Positions 36,144 to 45,764 of a DNA stretch of 64,000 bases are shown one piece after another (position 1 is the first letter of the stretch; every line of letters begins with the position of its first letter). The notes below the pieces were generated by a model. That model ran no database searches. It was not told where the DNA came from and was given only the letters and a program-made list of their open reading frames with translations. Origin of the DNA: Psychrobacter fozii (GTDB taxonomy: Bacteria; Pseudomonadota; Gammaproteobacteria; Pseudomonadales; Moraxellaceae); NCBI RefSeq assembly GCF_003217155.1, contig NZ_QJSU01000007.1, positions 158,613 through 222,612 on the forward strand. Direction: 5' to 3'. The position numbers were made by a program, and so were the translations under genes.

Positions 36144-38984
36144 CTAGCCTGCTTCTTTACTCTCAGCAGCCAGCTGACGCAGTACATAGTGCAACACGCC
36201 ACCGTGACGCACGTATTCACGCTCTTTTGGCGTTTGTAGCATGACATTGACTACAAAACTCTCAGTTGAACCATCAGCACGTGTAGCCGTGACCGTCGCT
36301 GTTTTGCTTTCACCATTGTCTAGACCCGTGATACTAAGTACCTCGGAACCATCTAGATTATAAGTCTCTGCATTTTCACCTTCTTTAAAGGTCAATGGCA
36401 GCACACCCATACCGACTAGATTTGAACGGTGAATACGCTCAAATGAGCTGGTCAATACCGCTTTTACACCGAGCAAAATCGTACCTTTGGCAGCCCAATC
36501 ACGGCTAGAGCCAGAGCCATATTCCGCACCGCCCAATACCACGAGTGGGCGCTTGTCTTCTTTATACTTCATCGCCGCATCATAGATAGCCATTTCTTCA
36601 CCATCTTGGAGAGTGGCTTTATCACCATTAAAGTAATAGGTATAGCCACCCTCTTTGCCAGCCATCATCGTATTCTTGATACGGATATTGGCAAAGGTAC
36701 CACGAGTCATAACCGCATCATTACCACGGCGTGAACCATAGCTGTTGAAATCGGCTTGTAGCACGCCACGCTCTTGCAGATACTTGCCTGCAGGCGAGTC
36801 TGGGTCGATATTACCCGCTGGTGAGATGTGATCAGTAGTGATTGAATCACCGAACAGACCTAAGATACGTGCGCCTTCGATATCAGGGATACCTTCTGGC
36901 TCCATGGTCATACCATCAAAGAACGGTGGGTTTTTGATATACGTTGACCCTTCATCCCATGGATACAGTTGGCTATCCGCTGAACTGATCGCGTTCCATG
37001 CTTTGCTACCTGCAAACACTTCACCGTAATTTTTGCGGAACATATCAGCATCGATATTATTAGCAATCAGCTCGTTAATCTCTTCTGACGTTGGCCAGAT
37101 GTCTTTTAAATAAACATCATTACCATCTTGATCCTGACCGAGTGGATGCGTGGTCATATCGATATCGACCGTGCCTGCCAACGCATAAGCGACAACCAAC
37201 GGTGGTGAAGCTAGATAACTGGCTTTGACGTGTGAGTGAATACGACCTTCAAAGTTACGGTTACCAGACAGTACCGCCGCAGCGACTAGGTCGTTTTCTT
37301 CGATCCCTTTTTCGATACTTTCAAGCAATGGTCCTGAGTTACCGATACACGTGGTGCAACCATAACCTACTAGATAGAAGCCTGTTTTTTCCAGCTCATC
37401 CATCAGCTTGGTTTTTTCTAGGTAATCAGTCACCACTTTTGAACCAGGTGCTAATGACGTTTTAACCCATGGTTTGGCTTTCAGGCCTTTGGCTGCTGCT
37501 TTTTTGGCGACTAAACCTGCACCAATCATGACCGCAGGGTTTGAGGTATTGGTACAAGAAGTAATGGCGGCAATCACGACTGATCCATCACGTAGCTTGT
37601 GGTCTTTCTCATCGATACTAACGGTAGAGAAGACGCCATTTGCAGGTTGATATCCATCATCTTGATCATCGTTCATTTTTGGCTGAGCTGCTAAATGTTC
37701 AGCTTGTTCTTGCTCACCGCCTTCTTGGTCAAAGCGTATTTTACCATCGACTTCTGACTTGCGATCTTTGGTCATTTTTTCTAACGTTTCACCAAACTTC
37801 TCATGCATATCAGACAGATTGATACGCTGCTGTGGTAAGTTTGGACCAGCAAGTGCTGGCTGTACTGAAGCCAGATCTAATTCTAGCTTGCTTGAATAAG
37901 TTGCAGCTGGCGTATCGGCATCGTGCCATAAGCCTTGCGCCTTGGCATACTTTTCGACCAACTCAATTTGCGCTTCATCGCGACCAGATAGGCGCAGATA
38001 GTCAATCGCCATTTGGTCAATTGGGAAGATGCCACAAGTCGCACCATACTCTGGCGACATATTGGCAATCGTTGCACGATCAGCCAGTGGCATACTGTGT
38101 AAGCCTTCACCATAGAACTCGACGAACTTACCAACCACACCATGCGCACGTAACATCTCGACCACACGCAATACTAAATCCGTCGCAGTGACACCTTCAG
38201 TTAGCTTGCCTTTCAGCTCAAAGCCAACCACTTGTGGAATTAGCATTGATGATGGCTGACCGAGCATCGCCGCTTCCGCTTCGATACCACCCACGCCCCA
38301 ACCAAGTACACCGATACCATTAATCATGGTCGTATGGCTATCTGTACCAAACACCGTATCTGGATAAGCTGTCAGCTCACTTTTACCATCGACAGTGACA
38401 TCTGCTGCCATCACGACACGGGCTAGATACTCAAGGTTGACCTGATGCACGATACCCGTCGCTGGTGGTACGACAACGAAGTTTTCAAAAGCGTTACGAC
38501 CCCAATGTAGGAACTCGTAACGCTCATTATTACGCTTAAATTCGATTTTTTCGTTGAGATCTAGCGCGTCTTCACGGCCATAAGCATCTACTTGTACAGA
38601 GTGATCGACGACCAGCTCACTAGGGATAAACGGATTGATTTGCTCAGCCTTACCGCCAAGCTCAACCACCGCATCACGCATCGCTGCCAAATCGACCACA
38701 GAAGGCACACCCGTGAAATCCTGTAGCACCACACGTGCTGGCATAAAGGCAATTTCTTTTGACGCTTCTGCGCCTGCATCCCAGTTGGCAACGGCTTCGA
38801 TATGGTTTTTTCCGACTGATTGACCGCCGTCTTCGTTACGTAATAGGTTCTCTAATACGATTTTCATGCAAAATGGCAGCTTACTGATGTTTTCGTAGGT
38901 TTTGGTTAGCGCTGGCAAGCTGTAGTAGGTATGTTCCTTGCCATCGACCGCAATCGTGTCTTTTACATCAAAAATATCGCTCAT
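36144..38984 (-). CDS. acnA: Aconitate hydratase A
   Basis: Fe-S enzyme of the TCA cycle interconverting citrate and isocitrate. 946 aa. Cluster ligands are Cys477 (ITSCTNTSNP), Cys543 and Cys546 (GCTTCIGNSGP). Other motifs are FGTDSHTTM and the C-terminal GSSRDWAAKG and SFERIHRSNLVGMGVL. Compared with AcnA of E. coli (891 aa) there is an acidic Gln/Asp-rich insertion at about residues 385-455 between domains. AAGGAAGCTACT precedes the start. Transcribed alone, with a terminator at 36080. Confidence 0.95.
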   Translation of the reverse strand: MSDIFDVKDTIAVDGKEHTYYSLPALTKTYENISKLPFCMKIVLENLLRNEDGGQSVGKNHIEAVANWDAGAEASKEIAFMPARVVLQDFTGVPSVVDLAAMRDAVVELGGKAEQINPFIPSELVVDHSVQVDAYGREDALDLNEKIEFKRNNERYEFLHWGRNAFENFVVVPPATGIVHQVNLEYLARVVMAADVTVDGKSELTAYPDTVFGTDSHTTMINGIGVLGWGVGGIEAEAAMLGQPSSMLIPQVVGFELKGKLTEGVTATDLVLRVVEMLRAHGVVGKFVEFYGEGLHSMPLADRATIANMSPEYGATCGIFPIDQMAIDYLRLSGRDEAQIELVEKYAKAQGLWHDADTPAATYSSKLELDLASVQPALAGPNLPQQRINLSDMHEKFGETLEKMTKDRKSEVDGKIRFDQEGGEQEQAEHLAAQPKMNDDQDDGYQPANGVFSTVSIDEKDHKLRDGSVVIAAITSCTNTSNPAVMIGAGLVAKKAAAKGLKAKPWVKTSLAPGSKVVTDYLEKTKLMDELEKTGFYLVGYGCTTCIGNSGPLLESIEKGIEENDLVAAAVLSGNRNFEGRIHSHVKASYLASPPLVVAYALAGTVDIDMTTHPLGQDQDGNDVYLKDIWPTSEEINELIANNIDADMFRKNYGEVFAGSKAWNAISSADSQLYPWDEGSTYIKNPPFFDGMTMEPEGIPDIEGARILGLFGDSITTDHISPAGNIDPDSPAGKYLQERGVLQADFNSYGSRRGNDAVMTRGTFANIRIKNTMMAGKEGGYTYYFNGDKATLQDGEEMAIYDAAMKYKEDKRPLVVLGGAEYGSGSSRDWAAKGTILLGVKAVLTSSFERIHRSNLVGMGVLPLTFKEGENAETYNLDGSEVLSITGLDNGESKTATVTATRADGSTESFVVNVMLQTPKEREYVRHGGVLHYVLRQLAAESKEAG

Positions 38985-39296
38985 AGTAGCTTCCTTATCG
39001 TTGTTATATCCTGAGCATAAGCAGTCTTGCGCTTATGCTGATAACTGGTGGCTAGATAAATCCTTCATCACTGTTTTCTAAAATTAATCGTTATTTAAAA
39101 TGAGGAGACGTAAATCTCAACGAACAAAATGGCTAAATACCCTTTAAACCATCTCTTTATCATTTAATAATAACGTTCTTTTACCATAACAAATATATCA
39201 ACCTTTGTTAACGTCTAGACGTAGTCAAATCGTGGCACAATCGTAAACGTAACAACGGCTTAGCCACTTATCTACCAATACTTCAGCCATTTCACA
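38985..39296. other. Intergenic region upstream of acnA
   Basis: 312 bp, AT-rich, no ORF. It should contain the acnA promoter. No clear consensus boxes or operator are visible to me, and I see no terminator for the DUF3025 gene ending at its right edge. Confidence 0.5.
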
Positions 39297-40304
39297 CTAA
39301 TTACTTTTTTGACGGCGACCACTACGAAACACATAGTCATCATCGTAAAAACTCGGATCAGCATTTTCTGACCAAAAATGCGGCACACCCAAAATAGGCA
39401 ACGGTGCAAGCTGGCGCGGTGTGACATCGTTTTTTGATAATAATTCGTCCATATAGTACGCAACTTCATCATCTAAATAACGCATACGCTCAGCTAACGA
39501 TAGGTTAAAGAATTCTTGTGCAACATGAATGACAATGCTGTGAGCGCATAAGGGTTTTCGCGGGTATACCAACTGCTCAAGCAGTGCATGACCAAAGATA
39601 TATACTGCGGCTTGTGCATGGCTATTAGACTGTTGCGGGTCGTCCCATTTAACACGTGGCTTCACCAAACTTGCCTGCCAGTCGAAATTGACTAATGCCT
39701 CACCGATACTAGCATCAGAAGTCACTAGCACTGCCCCATTCTCATCAAAGACAGTAATGGTGTCACGCACACGCCCTCGACGCTCACTAATACCCTGCGC
39801 GGCAATCTCTAGCATATGGTAATAGTTCAGCATGGCTTTGGTTTTCGGAAAGGTCAGCCAAATACTGCCGTTAAATAAATCATGTAAGTTGTCACGGGTC
39901 GGGATGTTACCAGTCGTTGCAATAAAGCTTTCGTACGCTTCGCCTTCAGGCAGCGCATCCTGTGAGACGAACTTCAAGGTATGGGCTTGATTATTATGAG
40001 TGGGCTTAGTCATTGGTAGCTCTGCTTGCCCATGACTGCTCTGCTCATTACTGCTTTGCTGATTAAATGCATTGTTTAATACACCTGCAATGACATCTAT
40101 TGGCTGACCCTCATATACCACAGCATTGTTTTGTTCACTTGATGAGATTAGGCTGTGAATAGCAGCGCTGATGATACTCAGCTGATTTATATGGCACATC
40201 CATGGCACTTGCCAATCAATGTCAGCGAAGCTTTTATCCAGCATAGGTGGGCTCTCAGATAAAACATCAGCATCAAGGGCAACAGGGGAATCAGTGATAA
40301 GCAT
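39297..40304 (-). CDS. DUF3025-domain protein
   Basis: 335 aa, cytoplasmic. DIDWQVPWMCHINQL at the start, then LHDLFNGSIWLTFPKTKAML and GRVRDTITVFDENGAVLV, match the DUF3025 pattern, a conserved family of Beta- and Gammaproteobacteria without assigned function. The C-terminal part has LPILGVPHFWSENADPSFYDD, also typical. An Asn/Gln/Ser-rich insertion is found at about 70-110. It is divergent from the YdjM-like gene. Confidence 0.8.
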   Translation of the reverse strand: MLITDSPVALDADVLSESPPMLDKSFADIDWQVPWMCHINQLSIISAAIHSLISSSEQNNAVVYEGQPIDVIAGVLNNAFNQQSSNEQSSHGQAELPMTKPTHNNQAHTLKFVSQDALPEGEAYESFIATTGNIPTRDNLHDLFNGSIWLTFPKTKAMLNYYHMLEIAAQGISERRGRVRDTITVFDENGAVLVTSDASIGEALVNFDWQASLVKPRVKWDDPQQSNSHAQAAVYIFGHALLEQLVYPRKPLCAHSIVIHVAQEFFNLSLAERMRYLDDEVAYYMDELLSKNDVTPRQLAPLPILGVPHFWSENADPSFYDDDYVFRSGRRQKSN

Positions 40305-40417
40305 AGGAGCGTTCTCTGTTAAGCATTTGGCTACGCTATGGTATCATGGTGCGCTTTTTTACTGCTAGATGAGCCGCTCGAAAGGTCTTTTTGAGCGCTA
40401 TGGATGAATGAGTTTTT

Positions 40418-41134
40418 ATGGCAAATTTTAATACCCACCTGAATGTCGCATTTATGGTCAGCGGCACGCTAAGTTTGACGGTTTATAAAGCAGGATTAAT
40501 TGATGATTCAGGCTTTTTGGTGTGCGTGGCGCTTGGGACTATTGGCGGGTTATTACCGGACTTAGATTCTGATAATTCCACACCGATTAAGCTTGGTTTT
40601 AATATTACCTCGTTTATCTTTGCCTTTGGACTCGTCATGCACTGGCGCAGTGATTTGAGCTTACTTGCATTGATAGTATTGTGGCTAGCTGGCTACGGTT
40701 TTATGCGCTATGTTGTATTTTATGTCTTTACAAATATGACAGTGCATCGCGGTGTGATTCACTCTGTGCCGTATATGGCGATACTTGGACTGGGTTTGAC
40801 GTGCCTGAGCTACTATGCCGTGCAGCTACCACTGACCACCAGTTGGTTTTACGGTTTATTCTTGTTCGGTGGCGCGATGGTACATCTATCATTGGACGAG
40901 CTGTATAGCGTCAATCTGTCCAATATGAAGATGAAACGCTCATCGGGTACGGCGATGAAGTTTTATAAGCATGACGACAAATGGTGGTATCTATTGCTAT
41001 ATACATTGCTCGCTATACTGGTATATATGGCACCACCTTTTGAAGCGTTTTGGGCGCAACTCCGTGATCCTACTCCTTGGGCACAGCTCAAAGTCGGCAT
41101 ATTGCCAGAGTTAATAAAAAGCATGCTGCAATAA
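40418..41134 (+). CDS. YdjM-type (DUF457) membrane-bound metal-dependent hydrolase
   Basis: 238 aa with about five hydrophobic helices. The N-terminal NTHLNVAF and the GGLLPDLDSDNSTP motif match YdjM-like proteins (His and Asp residues for metal binding), with HRGVIHSVPY later. The E. coli homologue is LexA-regulated; I see no SOS box here. The substrate is unknown. It precedes the YchJ-like gene by 45 bp on the same strand. Confidence 0.8.
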   Translation: MANFNTHLNVAFMVSGTLSLTVYKAGLIDDSGFLVCVALGTIGGLLPDLDSDNSTPIKLGFNITSFIFAFGLVMHWRSDLSLLALIVLWLAGYGFMRYVVFYVFTNMTVHRGVIHSVPYMAILGLGLTCLSYYAVQLPLTTSWFYGLFLFGGAMVHLSLDELYSVNLSNMKMKRSSGTAMKFYKHDDKWWYLLLYTLLAILVYMAPPFEAFWAQLRDPTPWAQLKVGILPELIKSMLQ

Positions 41135-41179
41135 AAGCACCTTAAAGCCGTAAAATCCAAACGAAAAGTAGAGTAACCC

Positions 41180-41752
41180 ATGCAACTGTCCCTACAAACT
41201 TGCCCTTGCCAAATCAATCCAGCATCAGAATCTGTCAGCTCAGCGCTACTTTATAAAGAGTGCTGCCAGCCTTATCATGACAGTCTTTGTCATAAAGAAG
41301 TTGATCAATCAGATGGCATATATGCAGACTCTGCCGAGCGATTGATGCGCACGCGCTATAGTGCGTTTGTGTTGGTGAAGCCAGAGTATATCGTCAAGAC
41401 TACGCTGCCAACGCAGCAAGCATTACTTGATGTGCAAGCAATTGAGAGTTGGGCGAAGGAAACGGGCTGGACAGGGTTAGAGATTGTAGAGCACACGCCA
41501 AAGCTAGGTAAACGTCATGCACAGGTTGAGTTTAAGGCGTATTTTAATGCCAAAGGTAATACAGGTGATTTAGCAGAAAAAGTACAAGCGCATCATGAGC
41601 TGTCCACCTTCGTGAAGGCAAAAAGCAAAGCTAACGATGATGCGCACTGGTACTTCTTAGATCCGACGGTTGCGATGACTGTCAGCCAAAAGCAACCGTG
41701 TATTTGCGGCTCAGGCGAAAAGTTTAAGCGGTGTTGTGGAGTTTATCTATAG
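41180..41752 (+). CDS. YchJ-family protein with SEC-C motif
   Basis: 190 aa. A zinc-binding motif at each end: CPCQINP...CCQPYH near the N-terminus and CICGSGEKFKRCCG at the C-terminus (SEC-C). The central SAERLMRTRYSAFVLVKPEYIVKTTLP and a NTF2-like fold are characteristic of YchJ/UPF0225. Function unknown; SEC-C motifs bind zinc and often nucleic acid or SecB. Convergent with the SIR2 gene (42 bp apart), without an evident terminator between. Confidence 0.85.
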   Translation: MQLSLQTCPCQINPASESVSSALLYKECCQPYHDSLCHKEVDQSDGIYADSAERLMRTRYSAFVLVKPEYIVKTTLPTQQALLDVQAIESWAKETGWTGLEIVEHTPKLGKRHAQVEFKAYFNAKGNTGDLAEKVQAHHELSTFVKAKSKANDDAHWYFLDPTVAMTVSQKQPCICGSGEKFKRCCGVYL

Positions 41753-41794
41753 TTAAATAACTAAAATATATAGTATTGTAATAAAACTGCAAAA

Positions 41795-44443
41795 CTATAT
41801 AGCAGTCAAAGATTTTTTCACTTTTAACTTATCATCGTCTGATAATATTACCCAATCATTACAAGCAAGAAAAGCGTTTCTATCTCTTTTAACTAGTTTA
41901 ATTAGCTCTTGTATAGCTTGATGATGATTTTCACCTAAAATCAGCTTAGCTCCAATTCGAACATTCTTATCCTTCGAGTTATTAACAAAATTTCTGAGTA
42001 AGTCCGCTTCAAATTTACTGCTTTCTAATCTCTTGTAACTGTACATCGTGTTTATAGTTATAATTTCACAATCGAAGTCGTAACCACCTTTTTTATAACT
42101 TTTATAAAGATTGCTTAGATCTTCATATTTCTCACTTTTTAAGAGTAAGAAACTTTTTCTATTAAAATAGTTCTCGTCGAAACTCTTATACTCATATTGT
42201 TTGTTTAAATAATCTATAGATTCAGAAATAAATCCTTGCTCTTCTTTGATCAATGATAAGAAATTATAGAAGTGGTAAGGCTCAATATCCATTTCCTTAG
42301 TGTTAATGATTATCTCTATTTTTCTCAAAATTTCTTTATCTAAATACCTTACTATTTTAATAACGTCTTCTGCATAATCAAGGAAATCTTGACTTTTCAT
42401 AGCACTTTCAATATTTTCTCTTATATAACTTTCATCATAATCATATAGAAGAAGAAATCTAGCTTTAGACACGACCACAATTGTTGGGTTATCTTTATTT
42501 TTATTTTCAGGGTCTACTTCTGATAGATAAAAACTAAGTATTTCGTTGTAACTAAAATCTAGTTCTGAATTTAAAAACAGTTTGTTAATTAGCTTTTTTA
42601 TTTCATATCTTTCAGAGCGGCTTGCTTTTGTTAGTTTTAAAATTAAATGTTCCAAGAGCCGTTTTGAGGAGTCCACTTCATCGAAAAGATTTACAAAATA
42701 AGTTTCCAAACCAAAATAATATGTGCTTTCTGAGTTTATCTGTCTTGCACTTGATATTAAATCACTAGCTTCTTTCTTAATCCTTAACTTGACATCTTTT
42801 TCTTTTGAGCTTAAATTGAATTCGTTATATAGCATTCTAAGCTTATAAGACCATGCGCTATTCTTTAAGCTTGGTTCTATTTTTATACTTTTTTCAACTA
42901 TAGGTCTTATTTCCTCACAGAAAGACTTATTTTTATAACTTTTCAAACTATCAAAAATCTCAAACCTCAATTTAATTTTGTAATTTAGATATTTATAGTT
43001 ATTATTAAATAGTTCATCATATTTTTCAGCCTCATACAATCTATCTATAATTTTTTTGTAATTTTTTAATTTAGGTAAATAATAGTCAAAATTATAGCGA
43101 TCATATTCTATAATTTCTTCTGACCATCTACTATTATCAAAATCTAAATTTAGCCTTTTAGAAAAACTTATTAGCTTAGATAACCACAACATTTTAACTG
43201 GCACTACCTCTGACTCAGCATAGTAAATTTTAGTTTTTTCATAGGCCTCTTTTAAGTCTTCACTGGCTAATTTATCTATCTCAAACACTTTTCTTTGATC
43301 ATGTATTGATGCTTTGTTATTTAATACATCATTATCTTCGCTGATGCCTATAGATATATAATCAGATATGGTTTGGGTTTCACTCTCATATTCTAGAGCT
43401 TCTATATCTTCTCTTATTCTTTCATCTGTAAAGATTTCTTTACTTGCTACTATCTGTTGAATTATTTTTTGCTGCTTAGACTCTCTATAGGTATTAAATA
43501 TCTTCTTTGAGCCTACAAGCTCATGATGCAACTCATTAAAAAACTCATCAAAACCCTTAATTATGACTGGGTAAACACCATCCTTCCAGAAAAAACTTTT
43601 TAGTTTAGGATTAATTTCATCTTCTTCTCTCAAACACCAATACAAACCATTCTTTAAATAGTTATCTGATTTAATTAGATATTCTAATATATCCATTATA
43701 GAACGGTCGCTACCTGAATACCCTAATACTATTAACCCGTATTCCTTACAAAATTCTATCAGTTTATCTCTGATATTGTTTTCCAAGGACTCGGTTTCTT
43801 TTAAAGTACTTTTTATATCTTCAAATAAATAATCCCCATGCAACTTGATTATTTTAGGTCTTTTAGACGTAACAGAGATCGAATGTACAGATGAATCATG
43901 AGCACATACAATAGGTCTTTTATTAGATAGTTGATAGAAAGCCTCATTCACAAGATCATCAAAATTAGTAGTGAATATAGAATCGAAAAAATTATGTTTA
44001 ACTAATGATACTAAATAAGCATATCCTATCGATGGTAGCCTTCCATCTACCTCTTTTTCAATAAACCTTCTACGCTGAGGTGCTAGATCGAATTTTTTTT
44101 CGAACAAGGAAGAATAAGGATTCGAAACATCGAACCAACTTGCATGTACTCTTTCAAAATAATTTCTTAATTCATTATACCTAGCATGTAGGTCGTTTTC
44201 TGAACTAGCATTTGTTATTCTAAACTTTTCGTTAGTATCCCTTTCATAGAGTTCTTCCATCCATTCAACTATTAATTCAAAGGCAGTTGAAATACCAGAA
44301 CTTCTTGAAGCTCCTGCACCTAGGAAAATTGAATAGTTAGAAACATCTTTATTTTCTTTAGTCTTTACATATCTGACAAGATCTTTAACCGTTCTTATCT
44401 TATGCTTTAACTCACCAGAGTCCATTAGGTCTTTTGCTTTCAT
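41795..44443 (-). CDS. SIR2-domain defence-type protein (putative NADase)
   Basis: 882 aa. Residues 35-260 form a SIR2-like domain: IFLGAGASRSSGIS (NAD-binding loop, 39-52), FTTNFDDLV with Asn160, KLHGDY with His202, and IVLGYSGSDRSIMDIL (238-253). Asn and His are the catalytic pair in NAD-degrading SIR2 proteins such as ThsA and DSR2. Residues 330-882 are helical and very rich in Lys, Glu, Tyr, Ile and Asn, probably TPR-like repeats that sense a phage component. The gene is much more AT-rich than its neighbours, suggesting transfer. It is the last of four minus-strand genes, 35 bp after yafJ. No partner such as HerA or Ago lies nearby, so it would act alone. NAD depletion on infection is inferred from the family. 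Confidence 0.88.
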   Translation of the reverse strand: MKAKDLMDSGELKHKIRTVKDLVRYVKTKENKDVSNYSIFLGAGASRSSGISTAFELIVEWMEELYERDTNEKFRITNASSENDLHARYNELRNYFERVHASWFDVSNPYSSLFEKKFDLAPQRRRFIEKEVDGRLPSIGYAYLVSLVKHNFFDSIFTTNFDDLVNEAFYQLSNKRPIVCAHDSSVHSISVTSKRPKIIKLHGDYLFEDIKSTLKETESLENNIRDKLIEFCKEYGLIVLGYSGSDRSIMDILEYLIKSDNYLKNGLYWCLREEDEINPKLKSFFWKDGVYPVIIKGFDEFFNELHHELVGSKKIFNTYRESKQQKIIQQIVASKEIFTDERIREDIEALEYESETQTISDYISIGISEDNDVLNNKASIHDQRKVFEIDKLASEDLKEAYEKTKIYYAESEVVPVKMLWLSKLISFSKRLNLDFDNSRWSEEIIEYDRYNFDYYLPKLKNYKKIIDRLYEAEKYDELFNNNYKYLNYKIKLRFEIFDSLKSYKNKSFCEEIRPIVEKSIKIEPSLKNSAWSYKLRMLYNEFNLSSKEKDVKLRIKKEASDLISSARQINSESTYYFGLETYFVNLFDEVDSSKRLLEHLILKLTKASRSERYEIKKLINKLFLNSELDFSYNEILSFYLSEVDPENKNKDNPTIVVVSKARFLLLYDYDESYIRENIESAMKSQDFLDYAEDVIKIVRYLDKEILRKIEIIINTKEMDIEPYHFYNFLSLIKEEQGFISESIDYLNKQYEYKSFDENYFNRKSFLLLKSEKYEDLSNLYKSYKKGGYDFDCEIITINTMYSYKRLESSKFEADLLRNFVNNSKDKNVRIGAKLILGENHHQAIQELIKLVKRDRNAFLACNDWVILSDDDKLKVKKSLTAI

Positions 44444-44478
44444 TGTTTACGTCCATTGTTTTAATTAAATTGAAAGTA

Positions 44479-45387
44479 TCAAACACTCGCTCCAACGGCT
44501 CGTGCAATCGCAATACCTTCATCAACGGTCAAAAACTTGCGCTGACTTGGGCTATCTTTATAAATGACATCACCATCTTGAAATATTAAGCATTCATTGA
44601 CCGCTAACTGTTGCCATTTTTCGTTTTCAGTCAATGGCACGGTGACTAAAATAGTGACCTTATCAGCATCTGTGGTTACATCGCCAAAATTAATCGCCAA
44701 GTCATCGTCCGCCAATTTTGCCTCACCAAATGGTGCTTTACGCGTGAGATAAAATAATAAGCTACCCGCATAGGCCAGTTGCCACCTACCATTTGATATC
44801 AAGCAATTAAATAAACCGTTGGCAGATAGATAACGACATTGCGTAGTCAAAAAATTAAACAGCGTCTTGTCATCAGGACGGCTCTTAAAGCTACTTTTAA
44901 GGCGATTGACCAAATAACAAAATGCCATTTCGGAGTCAGTTGAGCCAACTGGCTGGCAGTGTGAGCCATTACCATTGTCTTGTAAGCGCTGACAGCGTTT
45001 AATGAATTCGCTATTCATCTGCCCATTGTGCGCAAACACCCACTGCTCGCCCCATACTTCGCGGACGAATGGATGCGTGTTGGCCAAGCAGTTCTGCCCT
45101 TGGGTAGCCTTACGGATATGCGCAATGACGTTCATGGCTTTGATTGGGTAGTTATTGACCAAGTCAGCCACTGGTGACAGATGACTTGGGCGATTGTCAT
45201 GAAACAGACGCAGTCCCGTTGAATCATTTGCCGCTTTATCACTATTCACACAATCGCTACGTTCAAAAAACGCAATGCCAAAACCATCTTCGTGGCTGTC
45301 AGTCATACCGCCACGCTTGCGAAATCCTGCAAAGCTAAAACCAATATCCGTTGGGGTGTTGCTGTTCATTCCTAAGAGTTGACACAT
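44479..45387 (-). CDS. yafJ: Class II glutamine amidotransferase YafJ-like
   Basis: 302 aa. Cys2 directly after the initiator Met (MCQLLGMNSN) is the expected N-terminal nucleophile of Ntn glutamine amidotransferases. Further family signs are HEDGFGIAFFE, VNNYPIKAMNVIAHIRKATQG, EQWVFAHNGQM and GSTDSEMAF. The acceptor in vivo is not known. It starts directly behind the DUF2007 gene (no gap) and precedes the SIR2 gene. Confidence 0.9.
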   Translation of the reverse strand: MCQLLGMNSNTPTDIGFSFAGFRKRGGMTDSHEDGFGIAFFERSDCVNSDKAANDSTGLRLFHDNRPSHLSPVADLVNNYPIKAMNVIAHIRKATQGQNCLANTHPFVREVWGEQWVFAHNGQMNSEFIKRCQRLQDNGNGSHCQPVGSTDSEMAFCYLVNRLKSSFKSRPDDKTLFNFLTTQCRYLSANGLFNCLISNGRWQLAYAGSLLFYLTRKAPFGEAKLADDDLAINFGDVTTDADKVTILVTVPLTENEKWQQLAVNECLIFQDGDVIYKDSPSQRKFLTVDEGIAIARAVGASV

Positions 45388-45717
45388 TTATAAAGTACCG
45401 CCGTTATTGTCGTTCATTATCGGGTTGCTTTGAGTAGAATTACTTTGAGCGTCAGATAGCGCATCAAAGTCCGCATCACTCATCTCATCCAGCAAGGCTG
45501 CACCATCGGTTGGAATGGTCGCTAAAATACGCTGAGCTTCTGCCAAATCCGTATCTTGTACCCACAGCACTGCCCCTGAGTTCATACCAGGAATGCTACT
45601 CAGCGCTTGCATGGATACCGTAATGTTATTATTTCTCAGCAAATTGGCATGCAATTCGCCTTGCATATTGGTGTCGTAGCGTGCCAGCTTGTGCCAGTTG
45701 TCAACTTGATCGGTCAT
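45388..45717 (-). CDS. DUF2007-domain protein
   Basis: 109 aa. WHKLARYDTNMQGELHANLLRNNNI, then GAVLWVQDTDLAEAQRIL, match the DUF2007 putative signal-transducing fold. The C-terminus is Asp/Asn/Ser-rich. It lies 47 bp behind thrB and abuts yafJ. Its role is not known; DUF2007 genes are widespread and often carried near metabolic genes. Confidence 0.75.
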   Translation of the reverse strand: MTDQVDNWHKLARYDTNMQGELHANLLRNNNITVSMQALSSIPGMNSGAVLWVQDTDLAEAQRILATIPTDGAALLDEMSDADFDALSDAQSNSTQSNPIMNDNNGGTL

Positions 45718-45764
45718 GGGATCGCCTTATAGTTTTGGTACCAGAATAAGTGAATAAGCAATGC

